A DNA stretch of 21,619 nt from an uncultured Veillonella sp. (lineage in GTDB: Bacteria; Bacillota; Negativicutes; Veillonellales; Veillonellaceae). How positions within the stretch are numbered: position 1 is the stretch's first letter; the number at the start of each line of letters is the position of its first letter. This document shows positions 6,955-15,544 of the stretch, piece after piece. The position numbers and the translations under genes are program-made. The stretch lies in contig NZ_CALJON010000028.1 in NCBI RefSeq assembly GCF_937981445.1, forward strand, positions 1 to 21,619. The letters are read 5' to 3'. Below the pieces are notes generated by a model. That model worked only from the letters and a program-made list of their open reading frames with translations, had not been told where the DNA came from and did not search any database.

Positions 6955-7127
6955 CTTATTGTCCCTGCCCACAAGAACTTGCCTTTCCTATGCCATAAGG
7001 ATTTTGCTTTTCCTTTGCCATAAGCATCTTACCCTTCATGTACTATAAAGTTCTTACTCTTCCTGTACTATAAAATTCTTACGTTTCCTGTACTATAAAG
7101 ACCTTACTTATCCTTGGCCAATAAAGC
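6955..7127. repeat. Tandem array of 25-bp units running into the 3' end of hemL
   Basis: Units start at 6978, 7003, 7028, 7053, 7078 and 7103, each 25 bp, with a more worn copy before 6978. Three central copies share CTGTACTATAAA (CATGTACTATAAA in one), and the older copies carry TTTGCCATAAG or TATGCCATAAG. The last unit (7103-7127) contains the hemL stop codon (7104-7106) and its last seven codons; its core TTGGCCAATAAAG resembles the older non-coding copies. The array occupies most of the gap behind hemL. Confidence 0.88.
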
Positions 7128-8405
7128 AAAGGCCTCTTCTGCCACATCCAAAGTCTTTTCAATATCTTGTGGCACATGGGCAATAGATAAGAAGTTGCTT
7201 TCATATTGACTTGGTGCATAATAGATGCCATGACTTAAATTATGATGGAAGAATTTTTTAAATTGCTCCATATTGCATGCAGAGGCATCATCAAAATTCC
7301 GTACTGGTTTATCCGTAAAGAATAGAGTAAACATAGATCCTACATATTGCACCTGAACTGCTATATTATATTTCTTAGCGCGCTCTACTAACCCCTCGCA
7401 AAGTTTCATTGTAGCCGCTTCAACCCGTTTAAACACTGTTGGATCTTGTTGCAATAAAGTAAGCGTTGCCAGCCCTGCCGTCATGGCCACTGGATTACCA
7501 CTTAAAGTGCCGGCCTGATAAATCGGCCCTTGTGGTGCCACCTGGGACATTAAATCACGACGGCCTCCAAATACAGCCATTGGTAAGCCACCACCTACAA
7601 TTTTACCTAAACATGTTAAATCTGGTACAATGCCATATTTCTTCTGAGCTCCGCCAGCAGAGGCACGGAATCCACACATAACTTCATCAAAAATTAAGAT
7701 GCTTTTATGTTCCGCCGTAACAGCACGCAAGGTCTCTAGGAACCCTTCTACCGGTGGCACACACCCCATATTTCCAGCCACTGGTTCTACAATCACACCA
7801 GCGATTTGGTCCCCTTCTTTAGCAAATAAGTCTCTTACCGCCTCAATATCATTGTATGGCAAGGTAATTGTATCAGCTGCCACTGATTTTGGTACGCCAG
7901 GGCTATCAGGCACACCAAATGTGGCAAGGCCTGAGCCAGCTTTTACTAATAAGCAATCACTATGGCCATGATAGCAGCCAATAAATTTTACAATTTTATC
8001 GCGCCCTGTTACACCACGAGCTACGCGAAGGGCACTCATAGTCGCTTCCGTACCAGAGTTCACCATACGCACCATTTCCATATGTGGCATGAAGGCTTGA
8101 ATTTTTTTTGCCACTTCCGTTTCCAACAAAGTGGGAGCACCATAGCTAGTGCCACGAAGTACTGCTTCTTGCAATGCTGCTACCACTTCAGACTTAGCAT
8201 GGCCTAAAATCATAGGTCCCCAGGATAATACATAATCTATGTATTCATTTCCATCAATATCATAAATTCTGTCCCCACTGGCAGAACTAATGAAAGGCGG
8301 TTCAGAACCTACACTACGATATGAGCGGACAGGGCTATTTACGCCACCAGGCATATATACCTTAGCTTCTTGAAAGGCCTGTTTTGATTTTTCCAATGTA
8401 TACAT
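7104..8405 (-). CDS. hemL: Glutamate-1-semialdehyde 2,1-aminomutase
   Basis: A PLP enzyme that converts glutamate-1-semialdehyde to 5-aminolevulinate, the second step of the C5 pathway. Visible landmarks are the N-terminal PGGVNSPVRS, the substrate-gate region VNSGTEATMSA, HGHSD, the PLP-contacting FDEVMCGFR, and the catalytic lysine 268 in CLGKIVGGGLP. The 433-residue length is normal. An in-frame start 24 nt upstream exists, but AAGGAG sits 6 nt before the ATG at 8405, which gives the typical MYTLEKS opening, so that start is chosen. It is the last tetrapyrrole gene in the operon. The 3' end forms one unit of a 25-bp tandem array. Confidence 0.97.
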   Translation of the reverse strand: MYTLEKSKQAFQEAKVYMPGGVNSPVRSYRSVGSEPPFISSASGDRIYDIDGNEYIDYVLSWGPMILGHAKSEVVAALQEAVLRGTSYGAPTLLETEVAKKIQAFMPHMEMVRMVNSGTEATMSALRVARGVTGRDKIVKFIGCYHGHSDCLLVKAGSGLATFGVPDSPGVPKSVAADTITLPYNDIEAVRDLFAKEGDQIAGVIVEPVAGNMGCVPPVEGFLETLRAVTAEHKSILIFDEVMCGFRASAGGAQKKYGIVPDLTCLGKIVGGGLPMAVFGGRRDLMSQVAPQGPIYQAGTLSGNPVAMTAGLATLTLLQQDPTVFKRVEAATMKLCEGLVERAKKYNIAVQVQYVGSMFTLFFTDKPVRNFDDASACNMEQFKKFFHHNLSHGIYYAPSQYESNFLSIAHVPQDIEKTLDVAEEAFALLAKDK

Positions 8406-8491
8406 AGTAGTCTCCTTTTTACACAGCAAGATTATTAATACTAAACTATTTTATAAAACACCTCATTGATGCATATTACACGTAGTATCCC

Positions 8492-9466
8492 TTATGAACG
8501 TAACCACCGTGCCACATCTAGCGCATGGTACGTAATAATCATCTTACAACCGGCTCGTTTCATAGACAACAAGGTTTCTAATACAATGCGTTTTTCATCA
8601 ATCAAACCTTGTGCCGCCGCTGTTTTAATCATAGCATATTCACCACTTACATTGTATGCTGCTAGTGGCACATCAAAATTATCTCGAGCTTCTCGGATAA
8701 TATCTAAATAGGAAAGAGCTGGCTTCATAATAATAATATCAGCTCCTTCACGAATATCGAGTTCAATTTCGCGAAGCGCTTCTAAGCGATTAGCTGGGTC
8801 CATTTGATAGCCCTTGCGATCACCAAATTCTGGTGCCGAATGTACAGCATCGCGGAATGGACCATAATAAGCACTAGCATATTTAGCGGAGTAACTCATA
8901 ATGGCCACATTAGTAAAGCCTTCTTCATCAAGGGCCGTACGAATGACACTAACACGACCATCCATCATATCAGAAGGTGCTACCACTTGGGCACCAGCCT
9001 TAGCTTGACTAACCGCTACTTTTGCTAGTAATGGCAAGGTTTCGTCATTAAGTACTTCATGGTCTTCTACACAGCCGCAATGACCTGTGGACGTGTATTG
9101 GCATAAGCACACATCGCCAATAACTATGAGATTAGGCACTTCTTTACGAATCGCTGCAATAGCGCGCTGCACCGGTTGATCCATATCCCACGCAGAAGAG
9201 CCTTGTTCATCTTTATAAGTAGGAATACCAAAGATCTCCACCCCTAAAATGCCAAGTTCAGCGATTTCTTTAGCCAATTTTACAGCTTCATCAACAGATA
9301 AATGGTATTGACCGGGTAAGGACTCAATTGGTTCTCGCACCCCTTCACCAGGTACAACAAAAATAGGGTAAATTAAATCTTCTACATTAAGAGTCGTTTC
9401 TTGTACTAATGCTCTCATAGCGGCACTAGTACGCAAACGGCGTGGACGATATGTTAAATCCAACAT
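8492..9466 (-). CDS. hemB: Porphobilinogen synthase (5-aminolevulinate dehydratase), zinc type
   Basis: It condenses two 5-aminolevulinates to porphobilinogen. The opening RPRRLRTSAAMRALVQET is typical. The cysteine-rich site at residues 120-132 (CLCQYTSTGHCGC) marks the zinc-dependent class. The two Schiff-base lysines are Lys195 (MSYSAKYASAYYGPFRDA) and Lys248 (IIMKPALSYLDIIR). Length 324 is standard. AGGAG precedes the ATG by about 8 nt. It lies downstream of cobA/hemD, separated by a three-copy 33-bp array, and 86 nt before hemL. Confidence 0.98.
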   Translation of the reverse strand: MLDLTYRPRRLRTSAAMRALVQETTLNVEDLIYPIFVVPGEGVREPIESLPGQYHLSVDEAVKLAKEIAELGILGVEIFGIPTYKDEQGSSAWDMDQPVQRAIAAIRKEVPNLIVIGDVCLCQYTSTGHCGCVEDHEVLNDETLPLLAKVAVSQAKAGAQVVAPSDMMDGRVSVIRTALDEEGFTNVAIMSYSAKYASAYYGPFRDAVHSAPEFGDRKGYQMDPANRLEALREIELDIREGADIIIMKPALSYLDIIREARDNFDVPLAAYNVSGEYAMIKTAAAQGLIDEKRIVLETLLSMKRAGCKMIITYHALDVARWLRS

Positions 9467-9516
9467 AATAGTATCTCCTAACTTTTAATACATTATAAAA
9501 CTTATTTTTTACAGCA

Positions 9517-9615
9517 GTTAAACTAGGCTTTGCCAATGTGATTGCAACAATAAAACTAAGCTACTGCCACTTCATTACAACCGTTAAATTAAGCTACTGC
9601 TACTTTATTGTTTCC
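9517..9615. repeat. Three 33-bp tandem units overlapping the 3' end of cobA/hemD
   Basis: Units occupy 9517-9549, 9550-9582 and 9583-9615. The shared core is TTAAACTAAGCTACTGCYAC with substitutions (the first copy is the most diverged: AAACTAGGCTTTGCCAATG). The third unit contains the TAA stop of cobA/hemD (9605-9607) and its last two to three codons; the other two lie in the gap before hemB. Confidence 0.85.
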
Positions 9616-11128
9616 CATTACTGAGTAATTCTTTCACACCTTCTACAAGTGCAGGAATAGTATGAACTTCACTAATATAAGCTAACTCAAGCCCTTGTTC
9701 TACACAAGTGGCCGCTGTAATAGGTCCTATACAAGCAATCTGGGTATGACCTAAAAGGGCTTTCCCCTCTGCGCCTAACAACTGTAAAGTATTAAGCACT
9801 GTAGACGAGCTAGTAAAGGTAATACAGTCTACAGCGTTGTCCTTTAAGGCTTGTTGCATTACTTCTGCTTGAGACTCATCTAATAAAGTCTCATAGAGCC
9901 GCACAATTTGAACATCTATCCCAGCCCCACGTAGCCCTTCCGGAATCACAGGACGTGCCTTTTTTGGTTGAATTAATAATACAGATTCTCCTGCCTTGAC
10001 ATAGGAAGTAACAGCCGTAACCACAGACTCCCCTTTATAATCAACAGGCACAATATCTGCTAAAATGCCTTTTTGCTCTAAGGCCTTTGCAGTACCTGTA
10101 CCGATAGCGCAAATTTTAGCACTACCTAATAGGCGCGCATCTTTACCTAACTGGCGAAGGCTATCAAAATAATACCGCACCCCTTCAGCCGAAGTAAATA
10201 CAACAGCTTTATAAGAACCACTTTGCAATAGTATATCCTCATCGGCTTGTGTCAATGCCAATGGTGCTGTTTTAATGGCCGCCGCCTCTACAACGCGAGC
10301 CCCTAAAGCTTCTAGCTGTTCAGTAAGAACACTGGCTTTAGCACGCGCACGGGTAACCATAATCGTTTTACCAAATAAAGGCTTATTATCGAACCAACGC
10401 AACGCATCGCGGTATGTAACAACTTCCCCCACTACAATCAAAGCGGGCGGCTTTAACTGTGCCTTAGCTACATCTTCAGCCACATTTTCTAGTGTGGAAA
10501 CTACAGTTTCCTGTTCCGCCTTGGTCCCCCAACGAATCACCGCTACTGGTGTATCTTTAGATCGGCCATATTCAATAAGGCGCTTAGATATGAGCGGTAA
10601 ATTGGACACGCCCATAACAAAGCTTATAGTATCTACAGATGTGGCCAACCCTTGCCAATGAATGCCCGACTCATTTTTCTTTGGATCTTCATGGCCCGTC
10701 ACAATGGCAAAGGAGGTAGCTACTGCCCGCTGTGTAACAGGAATACCTGCATAAGCTGGCGCTGAAATCGCCGATGTAACACCGGGAACAAATTCAAAAG
10801 GTACACCGGCGTCTTTAAGGGCCAAGGCTTCTTCACCACCACGGCCAAACACCAAGGGGTCACCCCCTTTTAGTCGTGCCACCACCTTGCCCGCTTGGCC
10901 ATAAGCAACGAGCATGGCATTGATTTCCTCTTGCTTGAACGTATGATTTTTACATTGTTTACCTGCGTAAATAATCTCAGCCGAAGGTTTCGCCCATTGC
11001 AATAGTTTTTCATCAGCTAAATAATCATATACAATGACATCTGCTTTTTCAATACATTCACGGCCTTTCACAGTGATGAGTTTATAATCGCCCGGCCCTG
11101 CGCCGACTAAGTATACAATGCCTGCCAT
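9605..11128 (-). CDS. cobA/hemD: Fused uroporphyrinogen-III C-methyltransferase / uroporphyrinogen-III synthase
   Basis: A bifunctional chain of 507 residues. Residues 1-245 are the SAM-dependent SUMT (CobA): VYLVGAGPGD at 5-14, VIVYDYL at 31-37, RLKGGDPLVFGRGGEE at 85-100, VTSAISAPAYAGIPVTQR and VTGHE. It methylates uroporphyrinogen III twice to give precorrin-2. Residues 252-507 are HemD, which closes and inverts the tetrapyrrole; its motifs are VTRARAKAS, VFTSAEGVRYYF and DCITFTSSSTV. This fusion is common in Firmicutes that make siroheme or cobalamin. The ATG overlaps the hemC stop codon as TAATG, with AGAGGGGG just upstream. It lacks the dehydrogenase/ferrochelatase part of CysG, which the separate sirC supplies in part. 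Confidence 0.97.
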   Translation of the reverse strand: MAGIVYLVGAGPGDYKLITVKGRECIEKADVIVYDYLADEKLLQWAKPSAEIIYAGKQCKNHTFKQEEINAMLVAYGQAGKVVARLKGGDPLVFGRGGEEALALKDAGVPFEFVPGVTSAISAPAYAGIPVTQRAVATSFAIVTGHEDPKKNESGIHWQGLATSVDTISFVMGVSNLPLISKRLIEYGRSKDTPVAVIRWGTKAEQETVVSTLENVAEDVAKAQLKPPALIVVGEVVTYRDALRWFDNKPLFGKTIMVTRARAKASVLTEQLEALGARVVEAAAIKTAPLALTQADEDILLQSGSYKAVVFTSAEGVRYYFDSLRQLGKDARLLGSAKICAIGTGTAKALEQKGILADIVPVDYKGESVVTAVTSYVKAGESVLLIQPKKARPVIPEGLRGAGIDVQIVRLYETLLDESQAEVMQQALKDNAVDCITFTSSSTVLNTLQLLGAEGKALLGHTQIACIGPITAATCVEQGLELAYISEVHTIPALVEGVKELLSNGKQ

Positions 11129-12063
11129 TATAAAATCCCCCTCTGAACTAAGTCTGCCATAATATGCTTGCCACCTTCTTCATAGAGAGCTTTTGCTAAA
11201 TTCTTACCGATGATCTCAGCGGTCTGACAAGGCCCCGTCATCTCACCTTCGTAACAATTTTTGCCATCTAAGGAAGCAATGAGAGCTTTAATAGTTAATT
11301 GCCCTTTGTGAATAGTTCCATGCACCCCCATAGGCACTTGGCAGCCCCCTTCCAGCTGACGAAGAAAGCTTCGCTCCCCCTTGGTACACCAGCTAGTGGC
11401 CTCATCATTAAGAGGTGCTAACATAGCGAGCATGTCTTCATCATCACTGCGGCATTCAATAGCTAGTGCGCCCTGTCCTACAGCGGGAATCATTTCATCT
11501 ACTGTAAATACTTGCGTAATATATTCTTCTAGACCTAAGCGAGTCAGTCCAGCTTCAGCCAAGACAATGGCATCAAAATTCTCATCACTTAATTTGCGTA
11601 AACGGGTCTGTACATTACCACGGAGCATTTCAATCTTTAAATCAGGACGAAGATGTAAGAGCTGCGCCTGACGACGCAAGCTACTGGTGCCTACCTTGGC
11701 GCCTTGCGGCAAATTATCTAAGGTTTTATACTTTGGCGATACTAATACATCACAAGCGGTAGCACGTTTAGTAATGGCCCCCAAAGTCAATCCATCTGGC
11801 AAGTCTGTAGGCATATCCTTCAAACTATGTACGGCTAAATCAATCGTGCCGGCATGCATAGCTTGTTCTAATTCTTCTGTAAAAAGACCTTTTCCCCCAA
11901 TAGCCGCCAAAGGCTTTTCCAAAATACGGTCCCCTTTTGTACTATGATGCACCAATTCTACGGAGCAATCTGGATATAATTTTTTTAATTCAGCCGCTAC
12001 AAACTCAGCCTGCCATAAAGCAAGAGCACTGCTGCGCGTGCCAATTCGAATATGCTGTCTCAT
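11128..12063 (-). CDS. hemC: Porphobilinogen deaminase (hydroxymethylbilane synthase)
   Basis: It polymerises four porphobilinogens to hydroxymethylbilane. Visible are RIGTRSSALALWQAE at 6-20, the active-site aspartate in HSLKDMPTDLP (Asp83), GTSSLRRQAQ at 125-134, and RGNVQTRL. The dipyrromethane cofactor would attach to Cys241 in LEGGCQVPMG. Length 311 is normal. The ATG lies 5 nt after the hemA stop, with AAGGAGAAG inside the hemA 3' end as ribosome site. The stop overlaps the cobA/hemD start by one base (TAATG). Confidence 0.98.
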   Translation of the reverse strand: MRQHIRIGTRSSALALWQAEFVAAELKKLYPDCSVELVHHSTKGDRILEKPLAAIGGKGLFTEELEQAMHAGTIDLAVHSLKDMPTDLPDGLTLGAITKRATACDVLVSPKYKTLDNLPQGAKVGTSSLRRQAQLLHLRPDLKIEMLRGNVQTRLRKLSDENFDAIVLAEAGLTRLGLEEYITQVFTVDEMIPAVGQGALAIECRSDDEDMLAMLAPLNDEATSWCTKGERSFLRQLEGGCQVPMGVHGTIHKGQLTIKALIASLDGKNCYEGEMTGPCQTAEIIGKNLAKALYEEGGKHIMADLVQRGIL

Positions 12064-12068
12064 ACAGA

Positions 12069-13346
12069 TTACTTCTCCTTCTCCAAGTCAAACATGTCAT
12101 GGAATAATTTCCAATAGTCTTGCTCTTCTTCTTTACCGGCAATTTCACCAAAGCGAATCATCGGCTCTCTCAATAATTTACGGATAATCATGCGCGACAT
12201 ATTATCCATGATCTTTCTTGTTTTTTCATCCGCTTCAGGCAGCTTAGCCATAGCCCGATGTAGTTCGCGTTTGCGCGTGCGCTCTGCCTTATCGCGCAAC
12301 AATACCATCATAGGTCGAACAGATAAATATTGAAGCTTCTGTTCTATTTCTTCTACCGCTTGCTCAATAATGGGCTTAGCCTTTTCCGCTTCTTTAGCGC
12401 GCTGTGCCTTATTGGCCTCTACTACACTCTCCAAGGCATCTATATTAAATAAATATACGCCTTCCACTTGTGCCACTTCTGGGTCAATATCTCGTGGCAC
12501 CGCAATATCAATCATAACTATGGGATTATGTTTTCGACCTTCTGCAATTTTTTCAGCCGATTCTGTATCTATAATGTAATGAGGTGCCCCCGTAGATGTG
12601 ATTAATATATCAGCCTCTTTGGCCTGTTCAATATATTCATTAAAATTAACCGCCTCACCACCAAAGCGTTTTGCTAAGGCTTGTGCCTTATGGTAAGTAC
12701 GATTGGACACGAAAATACTTTTTACACCCTTAGCTTGCAAGTGAGTAGCAGTTAATTCGCTCATTTCACCGGCCCCTAAAATCAAGACTTTTGCCTCTGA
12801 TAGGGGTTTTTCCAAACAGTCTTCCGCTAAGTTAACTGCAGCATAACTAACCGATACGGGCGTATTGGCAATGCCTGTAACAGTGCGAACTTTTTTACCC
12901 ACACTAATGGCACGCTGAAAAATAATATTAAATACAGGCCCCGTTAAGCCCCGGCTATACGCTGTTATATAAGCCATTTTTAATTGACTTAGGATTTGTC
13001 CTTCGCCCAAGACTAAGGAGTCAAGGCTGGCTGCCACATTGAATACATGGCGCATTAATTCAGTCCCTTCATAGAGGAAGAACCAATTACCATCTACCTC
13101 CCACTGTTCAGCTCCTTTTAAATGTTTTAAAAGATCTAACATAAATTGCTTAGGCTCAGCTACATCTTCTAGCACCGCATATAATTCTGTGCGATTGCAG
13201 GTAGACAATAATACGCATTCTGCTACATTTTCATGCTCATATACATGATTAAGCGCCTCTACCATCTCTGTTTTATCAAAGGAGAAAAGTTCGCGCACAT
13301 TAACAGGTGCGCTTCGATGATTTAAGCCTAATACTACTAATTGCAT
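12069..13346 (-). CDS. hemA: Glutamyl-tRNA reductase
   Basis: The first and usually rate-limiting step of the C5 pathway, reducing glutamyl-tRNA(Glu) to glutamate-1-semialdehyde with NADPH. GLNHRSAPVNVRE at 7-19 is the conserved start, and the catalytic cysteine is Cys50 in LLSTCNRTE. The NADPH-binding motif is VLILGAGEMSELTA, and the C-terminal dimerisation helices are charged. Length 425 is standard. The reading frame overlaps the 3' end of sirC by 47 nt. An in-frame TAG lies two codons before the ATG, so this start is forced. Its AGGAG directly abuts the ATG, and a better-placed GGAGG lies 12 nt upstream, so initiation is probably coupled to translation of sirC. Confidence 0.97.
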   Translation of the reverse strand: MQLVVLGLNHRSAPVNVRELFSFDKTEMVEALNHVYEHENVAECVLLSTCNRTELYAVLEDVAEPKQFMLDLLKHLKGAEQWEVDGNWFFLYEGTELMRHVFNVAASLDSLVLGEGQILSQLKMAYITAYSRGLTGPVFNIIFQRAISVGKKVRTVTGIANTPVSVSYAAVNLAEDCLEKPLSEAKVLILGAGEMSELTATHLQAKGVKSIFVSNRTYHKAQALAKRFGGEAVNFNEYIEQAKEADILITSTGAPHYIIDTESAEKIAEGRKHNPIVMIDIAVPRDIDPEVAQVEGVYLFNIDALESVVEANKAQRAKEAEKAKPIIEQAVEEIEQKLQYLSVRPMMVLLRDKAERTRKRELHRAMAKLPEADEKTRKIMDNMSRMIIRKLLREPMIRFGEIAGKEEEQDYWKLFHDMFDLEKEK

Positions 13347-13965
13347 CTCCTATTTGTTCCTCCACTCTTTTCCACTCGCCGCGAAGAATTAAATCCAATT
13401 CTTCTGCTCTTAACTGACGTGACCAAAATTCATCTCGTTCTTTGGCCGTTGTAAGTAATTTCTTTACTTCCTTACGATATTTTCGAATTTTGGGAAGTAC
13501 TAAGGCCACCTGTTCATACCTTTGTGCCATATCTTCTTTTAATAATCGATTCATCCGTGGACTCACCCGTCCCGTCATAATGGTAATGATTAATTCGCCC
13601 ATAACCAAGGTTGCAGGAAAGGTAAAATCACAATCATCATGTGCATCCGCACGATTCACAAAGGCCCCTAATTTTCGCCCTAATGTGGCACCTAGTTGAT
13701 TAATGTTCCCATCATCTGTAGCCAGCACTACAAAGCGAGCCCCTTCTAAAAGTGACGCGCTTGTGCCTTCACCAGTAAAATGAATTTCATATAATAACAA
13801 TCGACCCTCCACAGCCCATGATCTTATTCTGTCCGTTACCTTAGGACTAATAACAGTAACTCGTGCCTGGTCAGCTAATAAAAGTCCGATACGTCGCTCG
13901 GCCACTTTACCACCACCAATAACAACACAAGCCTGGTTGGCTAGTCGAAATCCCATTGTTACCAT
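13300..13965 (-). CDS. sirC: Precorrin-2 dehydrogenase (SirC / CysG N-terminal type)
   Basis: It oxidises precorrin-2 to sirohydrochlorin with NAD+. The dinucleotide motif is VVIGGGKVAERRIGLLL near residue 14, followed by VTVISP. Later come LATDD and the FVNRADAHDDCDFTFPA region, where the aspartate after NRA matches the catalytic Asp of CysG and Met8p, and TGRVSPRMNRLLKE ends the core. The C-terminal 70 residues are basic and helical. At about 221 residues it has no methyltransferase domain. The ATG at 13965 follows GGAGG by 5 nt; a GTG four codons upstream lies on the ribosome site itself. It opens the tetrapyrrole operon. I see no convincing promoter in the 115 bp behind the divIVA terminator, only a lone TACAAT (13989-13994). 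Confidence 0.94.
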   Translation of the reverse strand: MVTMGFRLANQACVVIGGGKVAERRIGLLLADQARVTVISPKVTDRIRSWAVEGRLLLYEIHFTGEGTSASLLEGARFVVLATDDGNINQLGATLGRKLGAFVNRADAHDDCDFTFPATLVMGELIITIMTGRVSPRMNRLLKEDMAQRYEQVALVLPKIRKYRKEVKKLLTTAKERDEFWSRQLRAEELDLILRGEWKRVEEQIGDAISSIRLKSSKRTC

Positions 13966-14079
13966 AGAAGCCTCCACCTACACTATTTATTGTACTAAAA
14001 ACACCAGTTTCATTCCGTTGTTAAAGCTACATTTCAGGAAGTAATTTCATTAAACACTTAAATATATGGCAAAAATATC

Positions 14080-14105
14080 AAAAACGGCTTGAAGTACTCA
14101 AGCCG
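14080..14105 (-). terminator. Intrinsic terminator of the yggS-divIVA operon
   Basis: Minus-strand CGGCTTGA and its exact complement TCAAGCCG (14098-14105 and 14085-14092) form an 8-bp GC-rich stem with a 5-nt loop. It is followed by TTTTT and a second T-run (TTTTTGATATTTTTG). It lies 20 bp after the divIVA stop and separates the division cluster from the tetrapyrrole operon. Confidence 0.93.
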
Positions 14106-14125
14106 ATTGATCATACTATGTGTTA

Positions 14126-14719
14126 TTATTTTGTTTCTGCCGTATCGGCGTCTGTTGAAGAATTTAAGTCCTCTTCAATGATGTCCTCAGTACCTTCGGA
14201 AGCGGCTTGAGTTGCTTCGCTTGCCTCTGCTTGAGGCAAATCAATTTGTGCTGTTTCTACAGGCACTTTGCTATCACCTAATACACAGCCATCAAGCATT
14301 TGTAACTGAGATGTTAAAATGGATTCCATTTTAGCTCTAAATACGGCAATCTCATTGCGGATTACAGTATATTTTTCTTGGCCTTCGCGCAAGGAACGCT
14401 CAGCATCTTCAAGAATTTGTTTGCGTTGTTGTTCCGCTTCTTGAATAATAAGATCAGCTTCTTTGCGAGCTGCTGTCTTAACACTTTCGCCCGTTTCTTG
14501 AGCCAATACCAATGTGTTATTCATGGTTTCTTCCATTTGTTCATATTGAGCTAGTCGTTTTTCTAATTGCTCAATTTTATCTGTCATTTCACGATTATCG
14601 CGATATAAGGTTTCATAATCGCGTACAATCTCTGCCATAAAAGCATTTACAGACTCAGTATCATAACCACGGAAGCCTTTTTCAAACTCCTTATTATGAA
14701 TATCCATTGGTGTAATCAT
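14126..14719 (-). CDS. divIVA: DivIVA-family cell-division/polarity protein
   Basis: A coiled-coil scaffold that binds curved membrane at septum and poles. The N-terminal signature DIHNKEFEKGFRGYDTESVNAFM (residues 6-28) matches the DivIVA lipid-binding domain, including the Phe-Arg pair before GYD. Two coiled-coil stretches follow (about 30-70 and 75-150) with heptad-like Glu/Gln/Lys-rich sequence. The last 45 residues are an acidic Ser/Thr-rich tail of the kind seen in many DivIVA proteins. AGGAGGG precedes the ATG by 5-6 nt. It is the last gene of the yggS-sepF-proC-ylmH-divIVA operon, 15 bp after ylmH, and is closed by a strong terminator. Confidence 0.95.
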   Translation of the reverse strand: MITPMDIHNKEFEKGFRGYDTESVNAFMAEIVRDYETLYRDNREMTDKIEQLEKRLAQYEQMEETMNNTLVLAQETGESVKTAARKEADLIIQEAEQQRKQILEDAERSLREGQEKYTVIRNEIAVFRAKMESILTSQLQMLDGCVLGDSKVPVETAQIDLPQAEASEATQAASEGTEDIIEEDLNSSTDADTAETK

Positions 14720-14734
14720 ACGTATCCCTCCTAA

Positions 14735-15520
14735 TTACATGAATCGCTTAAGGTAAACGCCAATACGTCCTTTACGAGATGTTCCTGTAATGGCCTCAAT
14801 TTTCATTCGCCCACGACCTCGCAGGGAAATAATATCGCCCTCTTTAACTTCTTGAGCTGGCCCTTTAGCATCCTGCCAATTCACTTGAACTAAGCCCGCA
14901 TTAATGGAGCTTACGAGTTTAGTCCGTGACAAGCTAAAGCCTGAAGATGCTACTGCATCTAGACGCAATGAAGCTACAGTGGTTCTAATTTCTTTAATTT
15001 TCTCTTCCTTAGGAAGAATCTCACTTAATGGTAAATCCTCAACGGACACAGATACCATGGCAATCTTTGTAAAGTTTTGCTTCACATAATCCGCCATTGT
15101 AGCATCTACTATAAGCTGAGCCCCACCATTTTGCATGATAATATCACCAAAATGTTCACGTTCAATCCCCAGTCCCATCAAAGAACCGAGTACATCGCGA
15201 TGCGTTAATAAGCGAAATCGAGGATCCCAAGATATTTTTAAGGCTTGTACACCAAAGTCTACAGTCCCTTGAAAATCGCGCTCAATAAAAGCGACCCGTA
15301 ATCGTTCCGCCCCTTCATAGCCACCTTCAGAAGCTACGCGAAGCTGCGGTAAATTAGCTTTTATGGCATCTGCAATGACTAAACCTGCAGGAGACATAAA
15401 TTCGGTCACTCGATAAGGCTTTCCGGCCACAACTTGCTCAGCTAAGTCAAGCATACGTCGAGCCTGATCGCCATTACCAGACGCTTCAAAATATCGAATT
15501 AATTTATCTCTATCCTTCAC
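14735..15520 (-). CDS. ylmH: YlmH family S4-domain RNA-binding protein
   Basis: YlmH proteins bind ribosomes and RNA through a C-terminal S4 domain; Bacillus YlmH has been linked to rescue of stalled 50S complexes. Here the N-terminal 75 residues are helical (FEASGNGDQARRMLDLAEQV). The family middle domain RVAFIERDF...LGSLMGLGIEREHFGDI follows, with a mark near VSVEDLP. The S4 domain is at about 185-245 (SRTKLVSSINAGLVQVNW and GDIISLRGRGRMKI). The start is GTG at 15518-15520 with AGGAACGATAGA upstream; no ATG fits better. It sits 24 bp after proC and 15 bp before divIVA, the usual ylm order. Confidence 0.93.
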   Translation of the reverse strand: MKDRDKLIRYFEASGNGDQARRMLDLAEQVVAGKPYRVTEFMSPAGLVIADAIKANLPQLRVASEGGYEGAERLRVAFIERDFQGTVDFGVQALKISWDPRFRLLTHRDVLGSLMGLGIEREHFGDIIMQNGGAQLIVDATMADYVKQNFTKIAMVSVSVEDLPLSEILPKEEKIKEIRTTVASLRLDAVASSGFSLSRTKLVSSINAGLVQVNWQDAKGPAQEVKEGDIISLRGRGRMKIEAITGTSRKGRIGVYLKRFM

Positions 15521-15544
15521 TCTATCGTTCCTAACATATAAAAA

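Noticed and set aside
13989..13994. TACAAT as the -10 box of the tetrapyrrole operon promoter
   Set aside because: No acceptable -35 box lies 15-19 nt upstream; the nearest TTAACA is 24 nt away, so I do not call a promoter there.
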